From contig DIXJ01000014.1 in assembly GCA_002436015.1 (NCBI GenBank), positions 1 through 57,907 on the forward strand: a stretch of 57,907 nucleotides of DNA, in the 5' to 3' direction. This stretch comes from Synergistaceae bacterium UBA6083 (GTDB lineage Bacteria > Synergistota > Synergistia > Synergistales > 79-D21). The stretch's first letter is position 1. The number at the start of each line of letters is the position of its first letter. The notes beneath the pieces were generated by a model. That model was not told the origin of the DNA. It saw only the letters and a program-made list of their open reading frames with translations, and searched no databases. A program made the translations under genes and the position numbers. Shown piece after piece: positions 8,881-15,834 of this stretch.

Positions 8881-8970
8881 TTGAAACAGGGTAAACCGTT
8901 TCGCGGGGAGTTCCTTGCCTTGCACCGGGCCATCCACATGCCTGGCGCAGGACGGGCGCAGGCCGGGTAG
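8881..8970 (+). CDS. possible 29-residue leader peptide
   Basis: TTG start preceded by an excellent Shine-Dalgarno (AAGGAGGGGG, spacing four). The 29 codons end with TAG at 8968-8970, exactly where the Shine-Dalgarno of the downstream MFS gene begins, so translation could be coupled. The predicted product is basic and contains LHRAIHMPG, faintly reminiscent of the N-terminal HMPG segment of fold-I PLP decarboxylases, so a degraded gene start is also possible. No function can be assigned; it may simply be a non-coding leader. Confidence 0.3.
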   Translation: MKQGKPFRGEFLALHRAIHMPGAGRAQAG

Positions 8971-8981
8971 GGAGCTGCCGA

Positions 8982-10139
8982 TTGGAGCGGCGACTTCTTC
9001 TCCTGACGGTCCTTGGGACCCTGGCCGTCCAGGCCTACGCGACGCATTTCTTCTACCTGCCCATCGCGCTGGGACGGATCGGGTTCTCGCCTGCCGCGAC
9101 AGGCCTGTTGCTGAGCATCTTTCCACTGGCGACGACGATTGCCAGGCCTGCGGGGAGTTTTTTAACCGAGCGATGGGGGGTGCGACGGTCGTTCTTGTTC
9201 GCGGCTGTTCTATTGGCGCTTTTTTCCCTGCCGATGGCGACAAGCCGGAGTTTCGAGAACCTTTTCCTCCTGAGAGTCATGACCGGAGCGGCTTACGGGC
9301 TCTGCATGGTTTCATTGACTGCCTTCCAGGCCATGGGTATCCCCGAGGTGGGCCGGGGAAGCGCCTTCTCCTGGATTGCTGCCGGTTACGTCCTGCCCCA
9401 ACTCTTTTTGCTGCCCTTGCTGGACGGGATTTTCGCCTTGGGATTCACTGCCCCGTTCTTCTGGATCATCCCCCTTTTGGCAGCAGGATGCGCGCTGGTT
9501 GCGTGGGTTACCCCGGACCTGCCCAAAAAACTTGTAGAGGGCAGGAAGGCCTGGGGAACCTGGGCCGAGGTTTCGGGTACCCCGCAGCTGGCATCCCTCC
9601 TGGTTTCATGGGTCCTGTTCGCCTTGGCGAATTCGGCGGGACTCCAGTTCATCCCTGCGTTTTTATCGGAAAGAGGAATGATCCCAAGCGTCTTCATTGT
9701 TTCCCTGGCGACAACATCCCTGGTCGTTCGCCTGGCTGCCAATCGCCTTATGGACAGGCTTCCGAGAAAAAGATTGACCGGGGTCTCCATCGGATTGATA
9801 GGCCTCGGTACGCTTCTTTCGCTTGGCTGTCGTTCGAACGTTTCCCTGGTTGCTGTCGGGGTGCTGTATGGCCTGGGTATGGGGATCGGTTTCCCGACGC
9901 TGCTGGCCCTTGTCCCGGATGTATTCCCGTTCATGCTGCGAACGAAGGGGGTCGCCGTGAGCTTTTTTGCCATGGATCTGGGCTGGATTGTTTCTCCGCT
10001 GCTCGTTGGATGCCTGGGTGAGCTGGGGGGTCTGAGGGTTGCCCTCGGGGCCACGGGCTTTTTGGGATTAGCAGGCGGTGTCGCCCTCCAAATCTGGGGT
10101 TGGAAGGCAAGGTCTCCGGGTTCCGGGGTGCCGCTCTAG
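8982..10139 (+). CDS. major facilitator superfamily transporter
   Basis: Predicted 12-helix cytoplasmic-membrane carrier of 385 residues. It has the MFS motif between helices 2 and 3 (RPAGSFLTERWGVRRS, near residues 56-71) and a related loop in the second half (MDRLPRKRLTG). The start is TTG with TAGGGAG about eight bases upstream. The substrate cannot be called from sequence. It lies behind a terminator and a possible leader peptide, and ends tail-to-tail with the next gene, sharing four bases (CTAG). Confidence 0.82.
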   Translation: MERRLLLLTVLGTLAVQAYATHFFYLPIALGRIGFSPAATGLLLSIFPLATTIARPAGSFLTERWGVRRSFLFAAVLLALFSLPMATSRSFENLFLLRVMTGAAYGLCMVSLTAFQAMGIPEVGRGSAFSWIAAGYVLPQLFLLPLLDGIFALGFTAPFFWIIPLLAAGCALVAWVTPDLPKKLVEGRKAWGTWAEVSGTPQLASLLVSWVLFALANSAGLQFIPAFLSERGMIPSVFIVSLATTSLVVRLAANRLMDRLPRKRLTGVSIGLIGLGTLLSLGCRSNVSLVAVGVLYGLGMGIGFPTLLALVPDVFPFMLRTKGVAVSFFAMDLGWIVSPLLVGCLGELGGLRVALGATGFLGLAGGVALQIWGWKARSPGSGVPL

Positions 10140-10585
10140 GCCCTCATGATATTCCCGACGGGACAAACGGCGCACCAGCTCCGGTGGTTTTTCCAAAGGG
10201 CAAGAGGAATGGCCACGGCGGACGAGACGAGGCACATCCGGTAGAAGATCAGGCCAAGCTGCATAAGGCTGCTGCCGTCCCACGGGCCGAATAATCCGGC
10301 TCTCCAAAGCTGGAAAACGAACAACCCCACGAATAGCGCAAAGCCGGTCGCCCATGTTTTCCGGGAGGTGAGGAACCGGGGAATCGGCCGCTTCGGTGAG
10401 ACCTTCGACATCACTAGATCGAGGAAACTGCCTCGGGGGCAATAGGACCCGCACCATTTCTTCCTTCGCCCCGACAGGACAACAAGTGCCATGAAAACGA
10501 GCAGGCCGATTCCCAGGACAGGATATGCCCAGCCGGCCGTGATCATTACAATGTAAAGCAAAAGGCTGGCTTGACGAATTGCCAA
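10136..10585 (-). CDS. small polytopic membrane protein with two Fe-S cysteine motifs (NapH/NosR C-terminal type)
   Basis: 149 residues with about four membrane segments and the motifs CGSYCPRGSFLD (about 45-56) and CAVCPVGN near the C-terminus. This pattern is the core of the Fer4_5/NapH-NosR group, which passes electrons at the membrane. TTG 10585 is chosen from GGAGGTG six bases upstream; the frame is open further upstream but without such a site. It is divergent from the cysteine desulfidase operon, and a CsoR/CstR-like palindrome lies between the promoters. A role in sulfur or thiol redox is inference from that context. Confidence 0.7.
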   Translation of the reverse strand: MAIRQASLLLYIVMITAGWAYPVLGIGLLVFMALVVLSGRRKKWCGSYCPRGSFLDLVMSKVSPKRPIPRFLTSRKTWATGFALFVGLFVFQLWRAGLFGPWDGSSLMQLGLIFYRMCLVSSAVAIPLALWKNHRSWCAVCPVGNIMRA

Positions 10586-10651
10586 AAAAATCACCTCCGC
10601 AATATAATACCAACTAGGGGTATATATTATCCTGTGTTGTCGCTTTGTCAA
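10579..10651. promoter_or_regulatory. divergent promoter region with shared operator-like palindrome
   Basis: Minus-strand promoter: TTGACA (10651-10646), 16 bases, TAATAT (10629-10624), driving the Fe-S membrane protein. Plus-strand candidate: TTGCCA (10579-10584), 18 bases, TATAAT (10603-10608), toward the cysteine desulfidase. Between the two -10 boxes lies ATACCAACTAGGGGTAT (10607-10623), an inverted repeat of the ATACC...GGTAT kind used by CsoR/CstR repressors, close to the better copy at 56692-56707. Promoter boxes are seen directly; repressor identity is inferred. Confidence 0.6.
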
Positions 10652-10708
10652 GCGATCTTGGGGCATAATAAGCCTGAATGATTCAAAAAATGGAAAGGGG
10701 ATACGGGA

Positions 10709-11989
10709 ATGGACCTTCGTTCCTTCTTCGAGCAGGAAGTCAAGCCGGCCCTCGGCTGTACAGAACCCGGGGCTGTTGCGCTGGCGGCAGCTACCGCGGC
10801 CAGGGCCTTGCCGCATGACGTGAAATCCATCCGCCTCAGGCTTTCCGCCAACATCTTCAAGAACGGCATCGCCGTCGGAATCCCGGGAACCCGAGGCTTG
10901 AGGGGGAACCTTCTGGCTGCTGCCCTGGGGGCCCTTTGCGGAGATCCCGAAAAGGGCCTTCTCGTCCTTGAAAACGTGCCGGAAGAGGCGGTGGGAAAAG
11001 CCCGGAGGATGGTGGAGGATGGTCTCGTCACCCAGGAGGTCGTTCCCGATGTCCCCAGCGTTTTCGTCGAAGCATTCCTTTCAGGGGAAGGGCACAACGC
11101 TTCCGCCGTGATTTCGGGCCGCCATGACCGTGTGGTCGAGGTACGTGCGGATGGAGAAGTTGCCAGACGCTTGCTTGAAGCCGACACGAACCTCCAGGGG
11201 AGGCCCGGTTACCTCGAGGAACTTGCAAACCAGGACATGGAAGGTCTCTGGTCCCTTTCCGATTCGATCGATGCCGAAACCGAGCGATTCCTCCTGGACG
11301 GGGTCCGGATGAACCGGGGAGTGGCCGATCACGGCATTGAGTCTCCCTGGGGGCTTGGTGTGGGGTTCTCTCTATCGAAGGGCGGGGACGATCTCCTGTA
11401 CCGGATCAAGGCGCTGGCGGCCGCAGCGGCGGATGTCCGGATGGATGGCGGGCCCTGGCCGGTCATGAGCAGCGCCGGAAGCGGGAACCACGGCATCACG
11501 GCAATCCTTCCGGTCGCCGCTGTAGCCGAAGCCTGGGGGAAAAAACCGAGAGAACTGGCCGAAGCCCTTGCCCTCAGCCATCTCGTCACTGGGCTGATCA
11601 AGGCCTATACCGGCAGGCTCACTCCCACCTGCGGGTGCGTCATCGCCGCGGGGGCCGGCGCTGCGGCGGGAATCGTCCGCCTCGGAGGCGGAACTCCGCT
11701 TCAGGCCGATAGGGCCGTCGCTTCACTCGTTTCCTCCCTTCTTGGCGTCCTGTGCGACGGGGCGAAGGGGTCATGCGCGCTAAAGGTGTCGGCCGGCGCA
11801 GGAGAAGCCTACCTTTCGGCTCGCCTGGCCCTTGAAGGCCGGGGTGTCACGGATCGGCAGGGGGTTATCATGCCCGGCCTGAAGGAAACGGCCCATGCCG
11901 TGGCCGAGATAAGCCGCCACGGCATGGCGGCCGTGGATGCCGCCGTCCTTCGGCTGCTCAGGGAGCAGGAAGAGGTCGCCCGTTCTTGA
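10709..11989 (+). CDS. L-cysteine desulfidase family protein (UPF0597 / serine dehydratase alpha-like)
   Basis: Fe-S enzyme of the CyuA/UPF0597 group, expected to split L-cysteine into pyruvate, ammonia and sulfide; L-serine is a possible alternative substrate. 426 residues, the usual length. The family signature ALGCTEPGAVALA carries the first cluster cysteine (about 17); further conserved cysteines lie in TPTCGCVIAAGAGAA and CDGAKGSCALKVSAG. The start is ATG with GGAAAGGGG upstream. It begins an operon with an acyltransferase, an RNase H-fold protein and a thioredoxin-like protein. The divergent Fe-S membrane gene and the operator-like site fit sulfide-linked control. Confidence 0.85.
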   Translation: MDLRSFFEQEVKPALGCTEPGAVALAAATAARALPHDVKSIRLRLSANIFKNGIAVGIPGTRGLRGNLLAAALGALCGDPEKGLLVLENVPEEAVGKARRMVEDGLVTQEVVPDVPSVFVEAFLSGEGHNASAVISGRHDRVVEVRADGEVARRLLEADTNLQGRPGYLEELANQDMEGLWSLSDSIDAETERFLLDGVRMNRGVADHGIESPWGLGVGFSLSKGGDDLLYRIKALAAAAADVRMDGGPWPVMSSAGSGNHGITAILPVAAVAEAWGKKPRELAEALALSHLVTGLIKAYTGRLTPTCGCVIAAGAGAAAGIVRLGGGTPLQADRAVASLVSSLLGVLCDGAKGSCALKVSAGAGEAYLSARLALEGRGVTDRQGVIMPGLKETAHAVAEISRHGMAAVDAAVLRLLREQEEVARS

Positions 11990-12009
11990 AAAGACAGCAG
12001 GGAGCCTGG

Positions 12010-12864
12010 ATGGCGATAAGGGCTTTCGGGGCGCTTGCAAAGCGCCTGTCCCACAAAACTGCACTCCGCCTGGGGGCGGGATTGGGATTTCTCGCCTGGC
12101 TTCTCAGCTGGGAAAAAGTTGACGCGGCGGAACGCCGCTGCGTCCGCGTCCTTGGGGTAGGCGTGAGCGAAGCCAGGAGAATCGTTCGCGAGTCTTACAA
12201 GAACCACGGGCGCTGTGCCGCGGAGATCCTCCGGATGCCAGTGCTCGGTGATGCGACGGACGGGCTGTTCTCCATCCATGGGGAAGACAACCTTTTGGAG
12301 GCTTTTGAAAAAGGCAGGGGGGTCATCCTCCTGAGCGCGCACCTGGGAAACTGGGAACTCGCCGCGTCAAGGATCACCCGAATGGGGATCCCGGTGGAAG
12401 CGATCGGAGCGGAGCAGCGGGATCCCCGGATGACGAGCCTCCTGTTTGAACTCAGGGCTTCCGGGGGAGTCGTGACCATCGGCAAGGGGTTCGACCTGAA
12501 GGGAGCCCTGCGATGCCTCCAGGGAGGGAAAGCCCTTGCGATTCTCCTCGACCAGGACGCCAAGCAGAAGGGAGTTGTCGTCCCGTTCATGGGACGGCCC
12601 GCAAGCACTCCGTACGGTCCCGTGAAGATGAGCTGGAAACTCGGCGCCCCCATCGTTCCGGTGTTCTTCATCCGCAAGGAGAATGGCATAAATCACGACC
12701 TGACCTTCCTCCCGGCGCTTGACCTTCCTCCGGGAGACGGTGGGGAGGAAGCGCTCAAGGCCGCCGTCACGACCTGCAACGATGTCCTGGGAGAGTGGAT
12801 CGCCCGTTTCCCCGGCCAGTGGATGTGGGTTTACCCGAGATGGGCGAGCACCGTGGGGGACTGA
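12010..12864 (+). CDS. LpxL/HtrB-family lysophospholipid (lipid A) acyltransferase
   Basis: Transfers an acyl chain in lipid A or phospholipid synthesis at the inner membrane. About 284 residues. An N-terminal hydrophobic stretch (about 20-33) precedes the catalytic H(X)4E motif HLGNWE, then LLDQD and VPFMGRPAST, all typical of the family; the C-terminal FPGQWMWVYPRW is also conserved. ATG 12010 has GGGAG five bases upstream; a TTG at 11986 overlapping the desulfidase stop (TTGA) is the alternative start. A second family member lies at 54018-54887. Presence of the family implies an outer membrane. Confidence 0.85.
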   Translation: MAIRAFGALAKRLSHKTALRLGAGLGFLAWLLSWEKVDAAERRCVRVLGVGVSEARRIVRESYKNHGRCAAEILRMPVLGDATDGLFSIHGEDNLLEAFEKGRGVILLSAHLGNWELAASRITRMGIPVEAIGAEQRDPRMTSLLFELRASGGVVTIGKGFDLKGALRCLQGGKALAILLDQDAKQKGVVVPFMGRPASTPYGPVKMSWKLGAPIVPVFFIRKENGINHDLTFLPALDLPPGDGGEEALKAAVTTCNDVLGEWIARFPGQWMWVYPRWASTVGD

Positions 12865-12868
12865 GACG

Positions 12869-13336
12869 ATGGAAGTGATCCTGGGCCTCGACCCTGGAAG
12901 GGACAAGTTCGGCTGGGCATTCGTGGCTCCCGACGGGTCGCTCCTGGCTAGTGGGATCATCCCAAGCGCCCGGGCCGAGGAACTGGTTGGCTACCTCCTG
13001 GCTGGCTGCCTGGAAGGCTTGTCTTCGTTCACCCGGGAAAACCCAGGGAGAATCGCGCTGCTGGATCCCCCGGGAATCATCCTGCTGGGCAACGGGACGG
13101 CAAGGCAGGGACTTTCGGGGATCCTTGCCTCGAGAAAAAAGGACTTTACCCTTTTCGACGAAGCCAATACGACTCTCGAGGCTCGGCCTCTCTATTGGTT
13201 CCTGCACCCACCGAAAGGATTGGCCAGGTTTCTCCCGGAAAGCCTCAGGGTGCCTCCACGCCCGATCGATGACCTCGCAGCCTGGGTTCTAGCCCGGAGA
13301 TTCCTTGCCCAGAGTGAAAAAAGAGCAGGGATGTGA
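12869..13336 (+). CDS. RNase H-fold protein related to RuvX/YqgF
   Basis: 155 residues resembling the YqgF/RuvX nuclease family. LGLDPGRDKFGWA near the N-terminus matches the first catalytic Asp block, DEANTTLEA (about 95-103) resembles the DE..TT.EA motif, and DDLAAWVLAR near the end supplies the third acidic position. Canonical YqgF matures 16S rRNA ends, but this is a divergent copy and the function is uncertain. It starts four bases after the acyltransferase stop. An open frame further upstream overlaps that gene and is not used. Confidence 0.7.
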   Translation: MEVILGLDPGRDKFGWAFVAPDGSLLASGIIPSARAEELVGYLLAGCLEGLSSFTRENPGRIALLDPPGIILLGNGTARQGLSGILASRKKDFTLFDEANTTLEARPLYWFLHPPKGLARFLPESLRVPPRPIDDLAAWVLARRFLAQSEKRAGM

Positions 13337-13379
13337 TTTAATAGCAGGGTGAACAGATTGTTGGCAGGGGGGATTCCCG

Positions 13380-13733
13380 ATGAAAACAACAAGGCTGAAA
13401 GTTTTCGTGGAGCGCCCGTCATCCTCTTCGTCTTGCATGACCATGGATTTCAACGCGATGCAGGCCGAGAAGGAAACCTTTCTGACCCTTCCCCTGGCGA
13501 CGCAGGTGGCAGCCCTCGCCCGGGAGGTATCCAGGGAGTTCGGTCCCAGGGTCGAGCTTGACCTGATCGACCCGAGGAACATGTTCTTCCTGCTTGATGT
13601 CCTCCGCTACGGGGTCAAGCCCACGGAACCGGTCTGGGTCCTGGACGGGAAAGTCGCTTTACGCGGGGTACCGGAATGGAAGGACCTCAAAGCGGCGATC
13701 GAAGAATCGCTGGACCGCAAGGGCAAGGACTGA
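13380..13733 (+). CDS. thioredoxin-like fold protein without CxxC, function unknown
   Basis: 117 residues, last gene of the cysteine desulfidase operon. The segment order (beta strand KVFVERP, helix, then LDLIDPRN, then PVWVLDGKVALRG) looks like a thioredoxin-type fold, but the redox CxxC is absent and only one Cys (about residue 19) is present. It starts with ATG after GGGGGGATT and is followed by a strong terminator. No enzymatic role is claimed. Confidence 0.65.
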   Translation: MKTTRLKVFVERPSSSSSCMTMDFNAMQAEKETFLTLPLATQVAALAREVSREFGPRVELDLIDPRNMFFLLDVLRYGVKPTEPVWVLDGKVALRGVPEWKDLKAAIEESLDRKGKD

Positions 13734-13745
13734 GTCAAAAGCAGG

Positions 13746-13789
13746 AAAAAGAGGCAGGGGGGGCCGCAGCACCCCTCCTGCCTCTTTTC
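13746..13789. terminator. bidirectional terminator
   Basis: AAAAGAGGCAGG / CCTGCCTCTTTT arms with a GC-rich centre, flanked by A-run and T-run, between convergent genes. It serves the desulfidase operon and the racemase/symporter operon. Confidence 0.88.
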
Positions 13790-14486
13790 ATATCACCTGC
13801 AGTTCCCTCAAGGCTCCCCTTGCCAGGGCTTCAAGGCTTGAAACCGTCATCTCGCTGGGGAGGCCGGCGGCCTGGTAGGCGAGGGGCGTTTCGGTGCAGG
13901 CGGTCAGGATGGGGACGTTCGCTCTTTCCCAAAGCCCTTCCGCGACGGTAAGGAAGCAACGGCCGGCTTCAACCGGCCGGTTGGCCTTGACCAGGCGGAT
14001 GACTTCGTTCACCTTTGCCTGCTCCCTCGGCGACGGAAGGTGCAGTGTAAAGCCCCTTCTATGGGCCCGCTCCTGGTAGATGCCGCTTGCAAGTGTTCCC
14101 TCTGTGGCGACGAGCCACCCGCCAGAGGGGTTTTTCACAATGGCATCGGCCAGTGTTTCCTCGACGATGTGGACGAGGGGGACGGGGAGTTCGTCCACGA
14201 ATCGGTCGATGAATGCGTGGGCCGTGTTGCAGGGAACCGCCAGGAGGCTCGCTCCCCACGAGGCCAGTTTCAGGAGATCTTCCCGAAGCCGGGGGGTCGG
14301 GTCTTCCCCGTGTCCCATGAGGGCCTCCGTCCGGTCCGGGACCTGGGGGTCGGACAGGAGGACAACAGGAACGTGGTCCTGGTCGCGGGATGCAGGGGAA
14401 AGGACCGTCAGCAGCCGAAGGAATTCCGCACCCGCTGCGGGGCCCATCCCCCCCAGCACGCCAAGAAGCTTACGCGTTGCGCTCAA
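13788..14486 (-). CDS. aspartate/glutamate racemase family protein
   Basis: Cofactor-independent racemase expected to interconvert D/L-aspartate or a related amino acid using two cysteines. 232 residues. GVLGGMGPAAG near the start, the first catalytic Cys in AVPCNTAHAF and the second in LTACTETPLAY are intact. The TTG start (MSATRKLLGVLGG) overlaps the end of the symporter gene by 17 bases, implying translational coupling. The pairing with a glutamate/aspartate-type symporter suggests use of D-amino acids or peptidoglycan precursors. Confidence 0.85.
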   Translation of the reverse strand: MSATRKLLGVLGGMGPAAGAEFLRLLTVLSPASRDQDHVPVVLLSDPQVPDRTEALMGHGEDPTPRLREDLLKLASWGASLLAVPCNTAHAFIDRFVDELPVPLVHIVEETLADAIVKNPSGGWLVATEGTLASGIYQERAHRRGFTLHLPSPREQAKVNEVIRLVKANRPVEAGRCFLTVAEGLWERANVPILTACTETPLAYQAAGLPSEMTVSSLEALARGALRELQVI

Positions 14487-15693
14487 CGTCCCGCAACTCT
14501 CCTTCCGTTTTCGCCACCACTGCAGCGACGCAGCTGTCACCCGTAACGTTGATCGCGGTCCTGGCCATGTCGAGGACGGCATCGATGCCCGCCACGAGGG
14601 CGACACCCTCGATCGGCAACCCGACAGCCGTCAGGACCAGAGTCAGCATGATGAGCCCCGCCCCCGGAACCCCGGCGGTCCCGATGGAGGCCAGGGTCGC
14701 CGTCAGGATGATGCCGACCTGCGCGCCCATCGAGAGAGGGAGGCCGTACGCCTGGGCGATGAAGAGGGCGCAAACGCCCTGGTAGAGTGCCGTGCCGTCC
14801 ATGTTGATCGTGGCTCCCAGGGGGAGGACGAAGGAGGATATTCCCTCGGAAACCCCGAGGTTTTCCTGGGCCACCCGCATGGTCACCGGGAGGGTTGCAG
14901 AACTGGAGCGGGTGACGAAGGCTGTCAACATCGACTCCTTGACCCCGGAGAAGTACCAGAGGGGCGATTTCTTGACGACGAGCATGATGAGTCCCGAGTA
15001 GACCAAAAGCGCATGGAGGAAGCAGCCCAGGTAGACCGCCAGGATGACCTTGGCGAACGGGGCCAGGACGGACAGGCCGTACTTGGCCACCGTTGTTGCG
15101 ATGAGGGCAAAGACGCCGTAGGGGGCGAAGGCCATGACGATCCCGGTCAGCTTGTACATGGCCTCGGCCACGGAGTCCATGAAGGTGATGACGGGTTTCC
15201 CCTTTTCCCCTGCGAGAACTGCGGAAACACCGAAGAACAGCGCGAAGACGATGATCTGCAGCATGTTCGCCTCGGCGAGGGATTTCGCGATGTTATCCGG
15301 GAAGATCCCCAGGAGGACGTCGATGATCGATGGGGGAACCGGGGCCTTGAAACCCGAGGTGTCGACCGAAAGGGCCATGCCGCTGCCCGGCTGGAGGACG
15401 TTGCCCAGCACGAGGCCGATCACGATGGCGACGGCGGTTGTGACGAGGTAAAGTCCTATCGTCTTGGCCCCGATGCGTCCAAGTTTCCGGATGTCTCCGA
15501 GGGAAGCCGTACCGACGACCAGGCTGGAAAAGACCAGGGGGACGATGAGCATTTTCAATAGGGTGATGAATATCTTGCCGATGGGGGCCAGGACCTGTGC
15601 CTTGTCCTTGAGGATCGCCCCAGCGGCGATGCCGAGGACGAAGCCGATGGCGATTTTCCAGATAAGTGGCACTTTCTTCCCGACTTCCGACAT
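14470..15693 (-). CDS. dicarboxylate/amino acid:cation symporter (GltP/DctA family)
   Basis: Sodium- or proton-coupled importer of glutamate, aspartate or C4-dicarboxylates. 407 residues with the DAACS fold. The serine-rich RSSSATLPVTM (re-entrant loop 1) and GATINMDGTALYQG motifs are intact, as is the GVPGAGLIML loop. ATG 15693 is chosen with GGGGAGGAG upstream; an ATG at 15696 is three bases away from the Shine-Dalgarno. A perfect TATAAT -10 (minus strand, 15750-15745) lies upstream without a clear -35. It is followed by an overlapping racemase gene. Confidence 0.9.
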   Translation of the reverse strand: MSEVGKKVPLIWKIAIGFVLGIAAGAILKDKAQVLAPIGKIFITLLKMLIVPLVFSSLVVGTASLGDIRKLGRIGAKTIGLYLVTTAVAIVIGLVLGNVLQPGSGMALSVDTSGFKAPVPPSIIDVLLGIFPDNIAKSLAEANMLQIIVFALFFGVSAVLAGEKGKPVITFMDSVAEAMYKLTGIVMAFAPYGVFALIATTVAKYGLSVLAPFAKVILAVYLGCFLHALLVYSGLIMLVVKKSPLWYFSGVKESMLTAFVTRSSSATLPVTMRVAQENLGVSEGISSFVLPLGATINMDGTALYQGVCALFIAQAYGLPLSMGAQVGIILTATLASIGTAGVPGAGLIMLTLVLTAVGLPIEGVALVAGIDAVLDMARTAINVTGDSCVAAVVAKTEGELRDVERNA

Positions 15694-15834
15694 CATTCTC
15701 CTCCCCTTCCTGTCACGAAATGGATAATTAACTGTTCCTCTACTATTATACCCTCTAATGTTTGGAACGGGCATGGGGTAAGATAAAAAGAAGTCTCCCA
15801 GGTTCACCCAAGCTTTTCCCCAGGAGGGATGTCC

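Noticed and set aside
14080..15561. Plus-strand open frame of about 490 codons
   Set aside because: Antisense to the racemase and symporter; the product is rich in Arg, Asp, Gly and His without any domain.
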